Source: Propionicimonas sp. (lineage in GTDB: Bacteria; Actinomycetota; Actinomycetes; Propionibacteriales; Propionibacteriaceae). Taken from it: 55,911 nucleotides of DNA. A model generated the notes under the pieces. That model saw only the letters and a program-made list of their open reading frames with translations. It was not told where the DNA came from and ran no database searches. Positions 1-8,607 of the stretch are shown here, in pieces (positions within the stretch are counted from its first letter, which is position 1; every line of letters starts with the position of its first letter). The stretch spans positions 7,884 through 63,794 of the forward strand of contig JAPUEM010000034.1 in NCBI GenBank assembly GCA_027492575.1, read 5' to 3'. A program made the position numbers and the translations under genes.

Positions 1-1
1 C

Positions 2-2980
2 GACACCCAGTGGTGGGAGGACGAGGACGACTCCCCGGCTCCACCCCGCCACCCCCAAGGCGACCCCTCCTCGCCGTCCCAAACCGACCCCTTCCGTCAG
101 TTCCAAGCCCACCTCTCCCGTCCTTCCCAAGCCCACTCCTTCCGTCATTCCCGCGAAGGCGGGAATCCCGGTCAGGGCGCCGACGAACTGCTCGACCTGC
201 TCTTCCCCGATCCCGAGGACATCGCCGCCCAGGTGACCGCGCAGCTGGGCGGCTCGGCGCTTTTCGCCGCCCGGTTCCGGGAGTGCGCGGGACGAGCGCT
301 GCTGCTCCCCCGTCGCCGGCCCGACCGTCGGCAGGCGCTGTGGCAGCAACGCCAGCGGGCCGCGCAACTGCTGGAGGTGGCCAGCCAGTACCCCAGCTTC
401 CCGATCGTGCTGGAGGCGGTCCGCGAGTGCGTCAACGACGTCTTCGACGTGCCCGCCCTGGCCGATCTGCTGCGCGGCATCCGCTCCCGCGAGATCGCGA
501 CCGCGGTGGTGGAGACCCCGCGCGCTTCCCCGTTCGCCTCCTCGCTGCTCTTCGGCTACGTCGCCCAGTTCCTCTACGAGGGCGACTCGCCGCTGGCCGA
601 GCGCCGCGCCGCCGCCCTCGCCCTCGACCCAACTCTGCTGGCCGACCTGCTCGGGACGGCCGAGGGCCTCTCGCTGGCCGACCTGCTCGACCCGGACGCG
701 CTCACCCGAACCGAACTCGAACTCCAGCACCTGGCCGACGGACGCCGAGCCCGCGACCCCGACGAGCTCACCGACATCCTCCGCTCGATCGGCCCGCTCA
801 CCCCGGCAGCAGCCGCCGCCCGCTGCGAACCCGACCCTCGCTCGGCAGAAGCACCCGTCAAAGCGGCTCACCCCGCCACGCCACCAACCGACACCGACGC
901 ACCCCACTCCACCACCGTCATCCCGGAGCTAGACAACGACCGCCACGCCGCGTCAGCGGCGGGAAGGGAGGAGTCTCGACGAACACCGCGTCAGCGGGGT
1001 GAGGAACAGACCCGGGATCTCAACGCGACCACAGCCTGGCTGCACCGGCTCGAGGACGAACGCCGGGTGATCCGCGTTCAACTCGCCGGCACCGAGCACT
1101 GGGCTGCCGTGGAAGACGCCGGAAAGCTGCGCGACGCCCTCGGGATCGCGCCCCCACTGGGCATCCCGGACGCCTTCCTCGAACCGGTCGACGATCCACT
1201 GGGCGATCTGGCCACCCGCTACGCCCGCACCCACGCCCCCTTCACCGGCCTTGAGTTCGCTGCCTCGCTTGGGCTCGCCCCAGCGGTCGCCCGGGACGTG
1301 CTGCGCCGGCTCGCCGCGACCGACCGCCTCGTGGAAGGCGATCTGCGTCCACCCGGCTGGTGTCAAGTGGAAAACGGCCAGATTTCGGCCACAAACGGCC
1401 AGATTTCGGCCGGCGGTAGCCAGATTTCGGCCAATTCTGACCAGGTTCCCTTGACATCCGGCCAAGCGTCGGAATCCGGCGGCCGCACCCAGTTCTGCCA
1501 TCCCCGCGTCCTCCAGTTGTTGCGGCGACGCTCGGTGGCCGCCCTGCGCAATGCCGTGGAACCCGTCGCCACCCGGGATTTCGCGCGATTCCTGCCCAGC
1601 TGGCAGGGGGTGGGCGAGCTTCGCGGCATCGACGGGGTGCTGCGCGCGGTCGAGCAGCTGGCCGGCGTCCCGCTGCCGGCCAGCGCGATCGAGTCGCTGG
1701 TGCTGCCGGCGCGGGTGCGCGACTACCGCCCGGCCATGCTGGACGAGCTCACGGCCGGCGGCGAGGTGCTCTGGCAAGGTCACGGTTCGCTGGCCGGCGG
1801 CGACGGCTGGGTGAGCCTGCACCCGGCGGACGGCGCCGAGCTCACCCTGGCCACCCCCGACCCGGATCTGCTCAGCGAACCGGCCCGGCGCCTGCTGGAT
1901 CTGCTGCTCGACGGCGGCGGCTACTTCTTCCGCGCCCTGGCGGACCAGCTGGGGACGACCCTTGGCGGCGGCACGGGCGCGGGCCAACTCCAGCCGACCC
2001 TTCGTCCCCTCGACACGCTCGGGGTAAACCGAGCTCAGGGATCGTCCGTGGCTCCCACCCCGGACCCCGCCGCACCCCTTCACCGTCATCCCGGGCTCGC
2101 CCCGGGATCTCTCAGTGACGACGCCCTCACCGAGATTCTGTGGGAGCTGGTCTGGGCGGGCTTCGCCACCAACGACACCCTCGCCCCGCTGCGGGCCCAG
2201 CTCGGGCACGCCAGCACCGCCCACCGAAGCCGGCCCACCGCGCCACCCCGCGCCCGGTTCGGACGCGGTCTGGCTCGCGCACCGGTCCGCCGCACCAGCC
2301 CACCCACCGCTGCCGGACGGTGGTCCGCCCTGCCGGCACCCGACAACGATCCGACGGCCCGCGCGGTCGCCACCGCCGAGGCCCTGCTGGATCGCTACGG
2401 CATCATCACCCGCGGCTCGGTCGCAGCCGAGGGCATCGAGGGCGGCTTTGCCGGCATCTACCGGGTGCTGGCCGCCGCCGAGGACGCCGGGAGGGTGCGC
2501 CGCGGCTACTTCGTCGAACGGCTCGGCGCGGCCCAGTTCGCCGCGGTCGGCGCGGTGGACCGGCTGCGTGCCTTCTCCCGTCCGCTGGACGATCCGGTGG
2601 CCGGCGAGGCCCTCGTCCTGGCGGCCTGCGACCCGGCCAATCCCTACGGCGCGGCGCTCCCCTGGCCCACCCGCACCGACGACGCCAAGGGTCACCAGCC
2701 GGGCCGCAAGGCCGGTGCGCTGGTGGTGCTGGTCGACGGCGACCTCGTCCTCTATGTCGAGCGCGGCGGCCGCACCCTGCTCTCCTGGAGCGAGCGGCCG
2801 TCCGTCCTCAATGCCGCCGCGACCGCGCTGGCGGCCGCCGTCCACGCCGGAAACCTCGGCACGCTGCGGGTCGGCAAGGTGGACGGCGAGGCCGTGCTCG
2901 GCTCCTCCCACCCGCTCACCGCGGCGCTGGAGCAGGCCGGCTTCCGGCTCACCCCGCGCGGCCTGGTGCTACGCCGATGA
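2..2980 (+). CDS. lhr: Lhr-family ATP-dependent helicase, C-terminal part (5' end outside window)
   Basis: The reading frame is open from the first bases, so the gene begins upstream of the window. The DEAD/DEAH helicase core is not in view. What is visible is the long Lhr C-terminal region: the segment around 'FPIVLEAVRECVNDVFDVP' (nt 400-460), winged-helix-like parts and a C-terminal domain ending in a GLVLRR tail. Lhr proteins are 3'-5' superfamily 2 helicases linked to DNA repair. The gene sits 9 nt before nei2; the same lhr-nei2 pairing is known in mycobacteria, which supports the call. The protein is interrupted by at least five repeat-derived peptides: nt 143-171 (SREGGNP type), 935-981, 1373-1432, 2006-2046 and 2085-2113. 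All keep the frame. I infer these are surface insertions between folded parts. Confidence 0.9.
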   Translation, partial: DTQWWEDEDDSPAPPRHPQGDPSSPSQTDPFRQFQAHLSRPSQAHSFRHSREGGNPGQGADELLDLLFPDPEDIAAQVTAQLGGSALFAARFRECAGRALLLPRRRPDRRQALWQQRQRAAQLLEVASQYPSFPIVLEAVRECVNDVFDVPALADLLRGIRSREIATAVVETPRASPFASSLLFGYVAQFLYEGDSPLAERRAAALALDPTLLADLLGTAEGLSLADLLDPDALTRTELELQHLADGRRARDPDELTDILRSIGPLTPAAAAARCEPDPRSAEAPVKAAHPATPPTDTDAPHSTTVIPELDNDRHAASAAGREESRRTPRQRGEEQTRDLNATTAWLHRLEDERRVIRVQLAGTEHWAAVEDAGKLRDALGIAPPLGIPDAFLEPVDDPLGDLATRYARTHAPFTGLEFAASLGLAPAVARDVLRRLAATDRLVEGDLRPPGWCQVENGQISATNGQISAGGSQISANSDQVPLTSGQASESGGRTQFCHPRVLQLLRRRSVAALRNAVEPVATRDFARFLPSWQGVGELRGIDGVLRAVEQLAGVPLPASAIESLVLPARVRDYRPAMLDELTAGGEVLWQGHGSLAGGDGWVSLHPADGAELTLATPDPDLLSEPARRLLDLLLDGGGYFFRALADQLGTTLGGGTGAGQLQPTLRPLDTLGVNRAQGSSVAPTPDPAAPLHRHPGLAPGSLSDDALTEILWELVWAGFATNDTLAPLRAQLGHASTAHRSRPTAPPRARFGRGLARAPVRRTSPPTAAGRWSALPAPDNDPTARAVATAEALLDRYGIITRGSVAAEGIEGGFAGIYRVLAAAEDAGRVRRGYFVERLGAAQFAAVGAVDRLRAFSRPLDDPVAGEALVLAACDPANPYGAALPWPTRTDDAKGHQPGRKAGALVVLVDGDLVLYVERGGRTLLSWSERPSVLNAAATALAAAVHAGNLGTLRVGKVDGEAVLGSSHPLTAALEQAGFRLTPRGLVLRR
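143..171. repeat. Palindromic repeat of SREGGNP type inside lhr
   Basis: ATTCCCGC (147-154) pairs with GCGGGAAT (159-166). A near-identical copy lies between genes at 9073-9101. In this frame the repeat encodes the peptide SREGGNP, a known signature of repeat elements translated within genes. Confidence 0.85.
935..981 (+). repeat. Dispersed repeat, copy 1, in frame inside lhr
   Basis: About 47 bp, including the palindromic core CCGCGTCAGCGG. It is almost identical, in the opposite orientation, to 3248-3295 inside nei2 (one inserted base and a few substitutions). It is preceded by a CCGTCATCCCGG motif (915-926) shared with the repeats at 2085 and 45777. Confidence 0.85.
1373..1432 (+). repeat. 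Short tandem repeat, three copies, in lhr
   Basis: Three copies of a unit containing CAGATTTCGGCC are spaced 21 nt apart, so the frame is kept. They encode a repeated N-G-Q-I-S-A-like peptide. The copies start near 1373, 1394 and 1415. Confidence 0.85.
2006..2113. repeat. Two adjacent palindromic repeats in lhr
   Basis: 2006-2046 belongs to the family with a CGACA(C/G)GCTC arm followed by GAGCTCAGGGATCG; related copies are at 21342-21367 and 35860-35900. 2085-2113 (GTCATCCCGGGCTCGCCCCG and following) is a hairpin whose relatives are at 915-926 and 45777-45807. Both are read through in frame by lhr. Confidence 0.75.
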
Positions 2981-2989
2981 GGACGCCCG

Positions 2990-3937
2990 ATGCCCGAAGG
3001 TGACTCCGTCTGGCGCACCGCGCACCGGCTGGACGACGCCCTCTCCGGACGGCGGCTGCTGGACGCCGACCTGCGCTGGCCCGGCATCTCCACCGCGAGG
3101 CTGGCCGGCATGACCGTCGTCGAGACCGTCCCCCGCGGCAAACACATCCTGACCAGGCTGGACAGTGGCTGGACGCTGCACTCCCACCTGCGCATGGACG
3201 GCTCCTGGGTGATCCGCAGGACGATCCCGGACGACAAGGCATCAGCCGTCAAGACTCCATCCCTTCCCGCCGCTGACGCGGCGTGGCGGTCGTCGTCTGG
3301 GATCGTCCGGGTCGGCCAGCGGGTGTCGGGACGCCGTCCCGAATCCATGGGCGGCGGCTTCGTCCGGGCGGTTCTGGCCGGGACGGACTACACCGCCATC
3401 GGCGTCGATCTCGGCATGCTCGACCTCGTCCGCACCGCCGACGAGCACACCCTGGTCGGCCATCTCGGCCCCGACCTGCTCGACCCCGGCTTCGACGCCG
3501 AGCGGGCGGTCGCGAACCTCGCCGCTGCCGACACCACCATCGGCGCCGCCCTGCTCGACCAGACCAACCTGGCCGGCATCGGCACCATCTGGGCCAGCGA
3601 GACCCTCTTCGCCGAGCGGCTCCCGCCGTGGCTTCCCGTCGCCGACCTGCCCGGCTCAGCCCTGGCGGCAGTCGTCGAACGGGCGCGCCGGTTCCTCAAC
3701 GCGAGCATCCAGCACGCGACCCCGTCCTCGACCGGGTTCACCCAGCGGGGCCGGAACACCTACGTCCACGGACGCTCCGGCAGGCCCTGCCGCCGCTGCG
3801 GCACGACCGTCCGGGTCGCCTCGATCGGCCCGCCACTGCGAGAGCGTCCGATGTTCTACTGCCCCGGCTGCCAGGGTGGTCTCGGGCCCACCGACGGGGG
3901 TCGAACCGCGGCTCCGCTCGGTTCCGGCCGGCGCTGA
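2990..3937 (+). CDS. nei2: Endonuclease VIII-like DNA glycosylase/AP lyase (Nei2)
   Basis: A base-excision repair enzyme that removes oxidised bases and cuts at abasic sites. The N-terminus MPEGDSVWRTAHRL is the Nei signature, with catalytic Pro2 and Glu3. A helix-two-turn-helix region lies around residues 160-215. A C-terminal zinc finger of two C-x2-C pairs (CRRC ... CPGC) follows at about residues 264-290. At 315 residues it is longer than usual family members. Part of the excess is residues 78-107, encoded by a dispersed repeat (nt 3222-3312) also found in lhr. It starts 9 nt after lhr and is probably co-transcribed with it. Its last 282 nt overlap, antisense, the extended 3' end of the EamA transporter gene. 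Confidence 0.92.
   Translation: MPEGDSVWRTAHRLDDALSGRRLLDADLRWPGISTARLAGMTVVETVPRGKHILTRLDSGWTLHSHLRMDGSWVIRRTIPDDKASAVKTPSLPAADAAWRSSSGIVRVGQRVSGRRPESMGGGFVRAVLAGTDYTAIGVDLGMLDLVRTADEHTLVGHLGPDLLDPGFDAERAVANLAAADTTIGAALLDQTNLAGIGTIWASETLFAERLPPWLPVADLPGSALAAVVERARRFLNASIQHATPSSTGFTQRGRNTYVHGRSGRPCRRCGTTVRVASIGPPLRERPMFYCPGCQGGLGPTDGGRTAAPLGSGRR
3248..3295 (-). repeat. Dispersed repeat, copy 2, in frame inside nei2
   Basis: The inverted copy of the element at 935-981 in lhr. It encodes residues around 87-102 of Nei2 (KTPSLPAADAAWRSS), which have no counterpart in ordinary Nei2 proteins. The flanks (3225-3237 and 3299-3311) form a further inverted repeat around GATCCC/GGGATC. Confidence 0.85.
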
Positions 3938-4780
3938 GGCCCGCTGCCTGCCGAGCAGGATGCCACCCAGCACCAGGCCGACCCCGGCCAGTTGGGTCAG
4001 GGTCAGCCGCTCCCCGGCCAGCCCGGCGCCCAGCAGCAGCCCGGTGACCGGGTTCAGTAGCCCGACGATGCCCACCGTCCCGGCGCTGAGCCGGGCCAGC
4101 CCGGTGAACCAGCAGACGAAGGCGAGCGCGGTCGCGATCAGGCTCAGGAAGGCGAAGCCCGCCACGGCCGGCAGGTCGAGCGCCGGTGGCGCCCCCTCGA
4201 CCAGCACGGCGGCCAGCAGCAGTCCGAGCCCGCCGGCCAGCAGCTGCCAGGCGGTGACCGCCAGCACCGGGGTGTCGTCCTTCCACCGCTTGGCGAGCAC
4301 GTACCCGACCGATGACAGGACGAGCGCCGCCAGGGAGGCAAGCACTCCGCGTCCGTCGAACCGTCCGGTGCCCACGGTGACGATCAGCCACACCCCGGCG
4401 ATGCCGAGCACCGCCCCGGCCAACATCCGAGCGGCTGGCCGTTCCCCCACCAGAGCCCAGGACATGCCCGCCAAGGTCAACGGCGAGATCGCCATGATGG
4501 ACGCGGCGACGCCGCTGGGCAGCAACTGCGCCGCGAGATAGACCAGGACGAAGAAGACGCCCACGTTCAGCAGCCCCAGCACGACCGACCGCCAGATCCA
4601 CGCTCCGCGAGGCAGCGCGCGGACGAGGGCGAGCAGCACCATGGCGGCGGGCAGCGCCCGCAGCGTCGCTCCCCACAGCGGAGCATCGAGCGGCAGCAGC
4701 TGACGGGTCACGAAGTAGGAGGCGCCCCAGGTGATCGGAGCGACCGCGGTGAGGGCGACCCAGCGTCCATTAACTTCCAT
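3656..4780 (-). CDS. EamA/DMT-family inner-membrane exporter
   Basis: About ten hydrophobic helices in two EamA repeats, typical of drug/metabolite exporters (YdcZ/RhaT-like fold). The likely start is the ATG at 4780 (MEVNGRWVALTAVAPITWG). Two in-frame ATGs lie upstream at 4801 and 4849; the first is inside the second MarR operator. The membrane domain ends near nt 3950 (GGILLGRQRAS). The frame then continues about 95 codons without a stop, antisense to the nei2 3' end, giving an Arg/Pro/Gly-rich tail with no family match. The gene is divergent from a MarR regulator and shares twin operators with it, so the exported compound is probably the MarR ligand. The substrate is unknown. Confidence 0.85.
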   Translation of the reverse strand: MEVNGRWVALTAVAPITWGASYFVTRQLLPLDAPLWGATLRALPAAMVLLALVRALPRGAWIWRSVVLGLLNVGVFFVLVYLAAQLLPSGVAASIMAISPLTLAGMSWALVGERPAARMLAGAVLGIAGVWLIVTVGTGRFDGRGVLASLAALVLSSVGYVLAKRWKDDTPVLAVTAWQLLAGGLGLLLAAVLVEGAPPALDLPAVAGFAFLSLIATALAFVCWFTGLARLSAGTVGIVGLLNPVTGLLLGAGLAGERLTLTQLAGVGLVLGGILLGRQRASAPAGTERSRGSTPVGGPETTLAAGAVEHRTLSQWRADRGDPDGRAAAAAGPAGASVDVGVPAPLGEPGRGRGRVLDARVEEPARPFDDCRQG

Positions 4781-4809
4781 GGAAGTTACTTTAACTTCCA
4801 TGGAAGCTA
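4771..4809. promoter_or_regulatory. Twin MarR-type operators
   Basis: Two 18-bp palindromes, TAACTTCCATGGAAGTTA (4771-4788, perfect) and TAACTTCCATGGAAGCTA (4792-4809, one mismatch). They are spaced 21 bp centre to centre, or two helical turns. They cover the start codon of the EamA gene and end 10 nt before the GTG of the MarR gene, so bound protein would block both genes. Confidence 0.85.
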
Positions 4810-4819
4810 TCCTGCAAGG

Positions 4820-5311
4820 GTGAGCAGCGATCGGGTGGCCAGAGCCCACCAGCAGTGGCTACGGGAACGACCGGATCTCGACAGCACCCCGATGCTGGTG
4901 ATCGGCCGGCTGCATCGGCTCGCGGCGCATCTCACCGCCGAGCTCCTGCCGGTGTACGCGCAGTACGGCCTGGGCGAGGGCGAGTTCGACGTGCTGGCCA
5001 CCCTGCGCCGCTCAGGCCCTCCCTACGAGCTCGCACCCGGCGAACTCGCCCGCTACACGATGGTCACCACCGGCGCGATCTCCAAGCGGCTCGACCGGCT
5101 GGAGGCGTCCGGCCTGGTCTCCCGCCGCCCCAGCGAGGCGGACGGCCGGGGCCGCTACGTCGCCCTCACCACCGCCGGCCGTGAGCTGATCGACGAGGCC
5201 TACGCGGCGCACATGCGCAACGAGGCCCGCCTGCTCGGCGCCCTCTCCCCGTCCGAGCGCGCCGCGCTGGAGCGCCTGCTCAGCCAGTGGCTGGGCGACT
5301 TCGAAAGCTGA
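4820..5311 (+). CDS. MarR-family transcriptional regulator
   Basis: 163 residues with the MarR winged helix: recognition region 'TTGAISKRLDRLEASGLVSR' at about residues 75-95, followed by a beta-wing rich in Arg/Gly and a C-terminal dimerisation helix. The GTG start at 4820 lies just 10 nt downstream of the second operator palindrome, so a leaderless or very short leader transcript is likely. It probably represses itself and the divergent EamA exporter through the two palindromes. The aldo/keto reductase gene 22 nt downstream may be in the same transcript. Confidence 0.9.
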   Translation: MSSDRVARAHQQWLRERPDLDSTPMLVIGRLHRLAAHLTAELLPVYAQYGLGEGEFDVLATLRRSGPPYELAPGELARYTMVTTGAISKRLDRLEASGLVSRRPSEADGRGRYVALTTAGRELIDEAYAAHMRNEARLLGALSPSERAALERLLSQWLGDFES

Positions 5312-5333
5312 TCCGCCAGACTAGTTTGGATCC

Positions 5334-6158
5334 ATGACCGTTCCCACCATCACGCTCGCCCACGGCGCCGAGATCCCGGCGATCGGCCTGGGCACCTGGC
5401 CACTGCTCGCCGCCGAGGGCGCGGCTGCCGTCCGTACCGCGATCGAGGCCGGCTACCGGCTGATCGACACCGCGGAGAACTACCGCAACGAGGCGGCCGT
5501 CGGCCAGGGCATGCGCGATTCCGGCGTGCCCCGCGAGGAGATCTTCCTCACCACCAAGTTCAACCGGCGCTGGCACAGCGTGGACGGCGCCCGCCAGGCC
5601 GCCGAGGCCTCCCTGGCCCGGCTAGGCGTCGACTACCTCGACCTGCTGCTGATCCACTGGCCCAACCCCGATCAGGGCACCTACGTCGAGGCCTTCGAGG
5701 GGCTGCTGGCGTTGCTGGAGGCGGGTGTCGTCCGGGCCATCGGCACCTCGAACTTCAAGCCCGCCCACCTGCAGCGACTGATCGACGCCACCGGCACCGT
5801 CCCGGACGTGAACCAGATCAACCTCAACCCGTACGCCATGCGGGCCGCCACCGCCGCCTTCCACGCCGAGCACGGCATCGTCACCGAGTCGTGGAGCCCG
5901 ATCAAGCCCGTCGAAATGCTGACCAACCCGGCGATCACCGGGATCGCCGAGGCCCACGGCCGCACCCCCGCACAGGTCGTCCTGCGCTGGCATGTCCAGC
6001 ACGGCTACGTCCCGATCCCGAAGTCGGCCTCGCCGGTCCGCCAGCAGGAGAACCTGGCCGTCTTCGACTTCGAACTGACCGTTGACGAGTCGGCCGCCAT
6101 CGACGCCCTCGACCAGGGCGAGGCCCACGTCACCGACTCCGACGACTTCGGACACTGA
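5334..6158 (+). CDS. Aldo/keto reductase (2,5-diketo-D-gluconate reductase-like)
   Basis: A 274-residue NADPH-dependent TIM-barrel oxidoreductase. The catalytic tetrad is present: Asp45 and Tyr50 (LIDTAENY), Lys75 (LTTKFN) and His108 (LLIHWPNP). The cofactor-binding end (PIPKSASPVRQQENL) is also clear. The substrate cannot be read from sequence. It follows the MarR gene by 22 nt and could share the MarR-regulated transcript. Confidence 0.9.
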   Translation: MTVPTITLAHGAEIPAIGLGTWPLLAAEGAAAVRTAIEAGYRLIDTAENYRNEAAVGQGMRDSGVPREEIFLTTKFNRRWHSVDGARQAAEASLARLGVDYLDLLLIHWPNPDQGTYVEAFEGLLALLEAGVVRAIGTSNFKPAHLQRLIDATGTVPDVNQINLNPYAMRAATAAFHAEHGIVTESWSPIKPVEMLTNPAITGIAEAHGRTPAQVVLRWHVQHGYVPIPKSASPVRQQENLAVFDFELTVDESAAIDALDQGEAHVTDSDDFGH

Positions 6159-6205
6159 TCCGCGGCCACGAAGCCGAGGTTTGCGGCAACGCATAGCCTC
6201 GGGCC

Positions 6206-6583
6206 ATGTCCAATGTCGCCGACGATCGGTATCTGTGGTCCCGGGCGCTGCTCGCCGCGCTGTCGGTGGTCTTCCTGGGTGCCGCCGGCCTCTTCGCGCT
6301 CGGAAGCCCCGGCATCGATCCGGACGACCGGACCCCGACGACCCTGAACGCCGTGCTGGCGGTGCTGGCGCTCGCAGGCCTGGCTCTTGCCGCGTTCGGC
6401 GGTCTCGCCGCCAGAATCGCCTGCGGCGGGTACGGCCTCCTGATGACCGCCACTGGGCTCCCGATCGCCGCGCCGGAGCTCGTCATATTCGGAGCCCTCG
6501 CCGTCGTTGCCGCGGTACGACCACGCCGTCGGCGATCGGCGGCCGGCCCAGAGTCCGCCACCACTGTGTCCGATTTCCGCTAG
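6206..6583 (+). CDS. Small four-helix membrane protein, unknown function
   Basis: 125 residues with hydrophobic segments at about 14-34, 47-66, 70-86 and 88-104, then a basic RPRRRRS stretch and a polar tail. No catalytic motif is visible. The start ATG at 6206 comes just after a TAGCCT box (6194-6199), suggesting a leaderless transcript. It precedes the ada-alkA gene by 32 nt. I do not recognise a family. Confidence 0.6.
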   Translation: MSNVADDRYLWSRALLAALSVVFLGAAGLFALGSPGIDPDDRTPTTLNAVLAVLALAGLALAAFGGLAARIACGGYGLLMTATGLPIAAPELVIFGALAVVAAVRPRRRRSAAGPESATTVSDFR

Positions 6584-6615
6584 GTTCGGTTCGCGACGCA
6601 GGGCAGGATGGACGC

Positions 6616-8607
6616 ATGACGCCGATTCCCGACCACGCGACCTGCTATCGGGCGGTGTCCTCGCGGGATCGGCGGTTCGACGGGGTCTTCTACACGGCGG
6701 TGGCGACCACCGGCATCTACTGCCGGCCGAGCTGTCCGGCGCGCACGCCCGCTGAACGCAACGTCAGCTTCTACCCGACGGCCGCGGCTGCCCAGTCGGC
6801 CGGCTACCGGGCCTGCAAGCGGTGCCTCCCGGACGCGACCCCGGGCAGCCCGCAGTGGGACGTCCAGGCGACCACCGCCGGACGCGCGATGCGCCTGATC
6901 TCGGACGGGGTCGTGGATCGCGAAGGGGTCGGCGGCTTGGCTTCGCGGCTCGGCTACACCCCGCGTCACCTCACCCGGGTGCTCACCACCGAACTCGGCG
7001 CCGGACCGCTCGCCCTGGCCCGCGCCCGCCGCGCCCAAACCGCCCGCACCCTGATCGACGCCACTGGCCTCAGCTTCGCCGAGATCGCCTTCGCCGCCGG
7101 CTTCGACTCGGTCCGGCAGTTCAACGACACGATTCGCGCGGTCTACGGGACGACCCCCACCCAGCTGCGCGATCGTCCGGGACGCCGGGTGCGCACGCCG
7201 GGCGCCATCAGGCTGCGGCTGGCCGTCCGGACCCCGTTCCACGGCAGCAGCCTGCTGCGCTTCCTGGGGCCGCGCGCGCTGCCCGGGGTCGAGGTGGTCG
7301 GCGACGGCTGGTACGCCCGGACCCTGCGACTGCCCCACGCGCCCGGCGTCCTCCGGATCGACTTGCCCGACCTGCCGGACGTCGGCACCGCCACGATTCC
7401 CCTCGAACTCGAACTGGGTGATCTGCGCGACATCGCCGCCGCCGTCGAGCGGGCCCGCCGCCTGATCGACGCCGACTGCGACCCGGTGGCGGTGGCCTCC
7501 GTGCTGGGCCACGACCCGGTGCTGGGTCCGGTGCTGAGCCGCCGCCCCGGCCTCCGGGTGCCCGGCCACGCGGACGGCGCCGAGGTCGCCGTCCGGGCCA
7601 TCGTGGGCCAGCAGATCTCGGTCTCAGGGGCGCGAACCGTCCTGGGCAGGCTGGTCCGGCAGCACGGCGAACGGCTGGGAGCAACCCCCGAACAGATCAC
7701 CAACCCGAACCACCCCGCACAAACCGGGCAATCCAGGCCCGGTGCGGACACATTGCACGCGGGAGGCCCGAATCACCCGGTTTGTGCAGAAGGGAGCGGC
7801 GGGAAGCAGGAGGAGGGCCGACGGACCCCCCGGTCCGCAGAAACCGGGCAAATCAGGGCCGGCGCGTGCAATGCGCACACAGAAGACCTGAATCACCCGG
7901 TTTGTGCGGAAGGGGGCGGCGGAAAGCGGGAGGACCGACGGACCATCCCCCCGTCCGCAGAAACCGGGCAGATCAGGGCCAGTGCGGGCAAGGCGCACCC
8001 AGACGATCTGAATCACCCGGTTTCTGTGGGTGTCGTGGCTCGGGATGTCGCTGCGGGTTCCGGGAGCCTCACCCACCTCTTCCCTTCGCCGGACGCCCTC
8101 GCGGCGCTCGACCCGGCCGATCTGCCGATGCCGAAGGCCCGTGCCCGGGCACTCGTCGGCCTCTGCCAGGCGCTGGTGGACGGCGACCTGGCCCTCGACC
8201 GCGGCCCCGACCGGCAGCGGACGCGGGAACGGCTGCTCGCCCTGCCCGGCATCGGCGACTGGACGGCCGGCTACATCGCGATCCGCGCCCTCGGCGACCC
8301 GGACGCCTTCCTACCCACCGATCTCGGCACCCGGCACGCCCTCACCCGTCTGGGCCACGACCCCGCCCAAGCCGCGTCCCTCGCCGAGAACTGGCGGCCG
8401 TGGCGCTCCTATGCCCAAGCCCTGCTCTGGACCGTCCTCCTCGACGAGGCCGCCCACCAATCGACCTCCCTCCGGCAACAGCCCACCTCCTTCCCGCAAG
8501 GTGGGGCGAACGTCCCGACCACGGACCGTCGGCCACACCCTGTGACCACGAAGGACGCCGATTCCGCATTCATCCTGGAAGGATCCACCGATGTGGCTCG
8601 TGATTGA
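6616..8607 (+). CDS. Fused Ada N-terminal/AraC-type regulator and AlkA DNA-3-methyladenine glycosylase
   Basis: Start chosen at ATG 6616 because [14 protein letters not shown] begins the Ada domain. Residues 1-80: methylphosphotriester-sensing zinc domain with Cys36, Cys40, Cys67 and Cys70; Cys36 would be the methyl acceptor. Residues 90-185: AraC-type double helix-turn-helix. Residues about 200-660: AlkA glycosylase with the helix-hairpin-helix [13 protein letters not shown] and a catalytic aspartate near residue 569 (PTD). The glycosylase is split by roughly 110 residues (about 365-475) encoded by three 120-bp repeats. The protein therefore senses alkylation damage, activates transcription and removes alkylated bases. 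ogt overlaps its 3' end by 17 nt, forming an adaptive-response operon. Confidence 0.93.
   Translation: MTPIPDHATCYRAVSSRDRRFDGVFYTAVATTGIYCRPSCPARTPAERNVSFYPTAAAAQSAGYRACKRCLPDATPGSPQWDVQATTAGRAMRLISDGVVDREGVGGLASRLGYTPRHLTRVLTTELGAGPLALARARRAQTARTLIDATGLSFAEIAFAAGFDSVRQFNDTIRAVYGTTPTQLRDRPGRRVRTPGAIRLRLAVRTPFHGSSLLRFLGPRALPGVEVVGDGWYARTLRLPHAPGVLRIDLPDLPDVGTATIPLELELGDLRDIAAAVERARRLIDADCDPVAVASVLGHDPVLGPVLSRRPGLRVPGHADGAEVAVRAIVGQQISVSGARTVLGRLVRQHGERLGATPEQITNPNHPAQTGQSRPGADTLHAGGPNHPVCAEGSGGKQEEGRRTPRSAETGQIRAGACNAHTEDLNHPVCAEGGGGKREDRRTIPPSAETGQIRASAGKAHPDDLNHPVSVGVVARDVAAGSGSLTHLFPSPDALAALDPADLPMPKARARALVGLCQALVDGDLALDRGPDRQRTRERLLALPGIGDWTAGYIAIRALGDPDAFLPTDLGTRHALTRLGHDPAQAASLAENWRPWRSYAQALLWTVLLDEAAHQSTSLRQQPTSFPQGGANVPTTDRRPHPVTTKDADSAFILEGSTDVARD
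7717..8027 (+). repeat. Three 71-bp palindromic units at exact 120-bp period inside ada-alkA
   Basis: Units at 7717-7787, 7837-7907 and 7957-8027. Each begins with GCA(C/G)AAACCGGGCA and ends with the inverted arm CACCCGGTTTGTGC or a variant, so each is a hairpin. The 49-bp linkers are also related (AGAAGGG..GCGG rich in purines). The 120-bp period is 40 codons, so the protein contains a 40-residue repeat with T-G-Q-x-R-x-x-A and N-H-P-V motifs. Confidence 0.95.

Noticed and set aside
953..2911. Long open frame antisense to lhr (652 codons)
   Set aside because: Shadow of GC-rich coding DNA: low-complexity Gly/Ala/Arg composition and no motifs, while the plus strand shows Lhr features.
7717..8027. 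CRISPR-like repeat/spacer array
   Set aside because: Repeats are 71-bp palindromes and the 'spacers' are similar to each other. The whole array is in frame within a glycosylase gene, and no cas genes are present.
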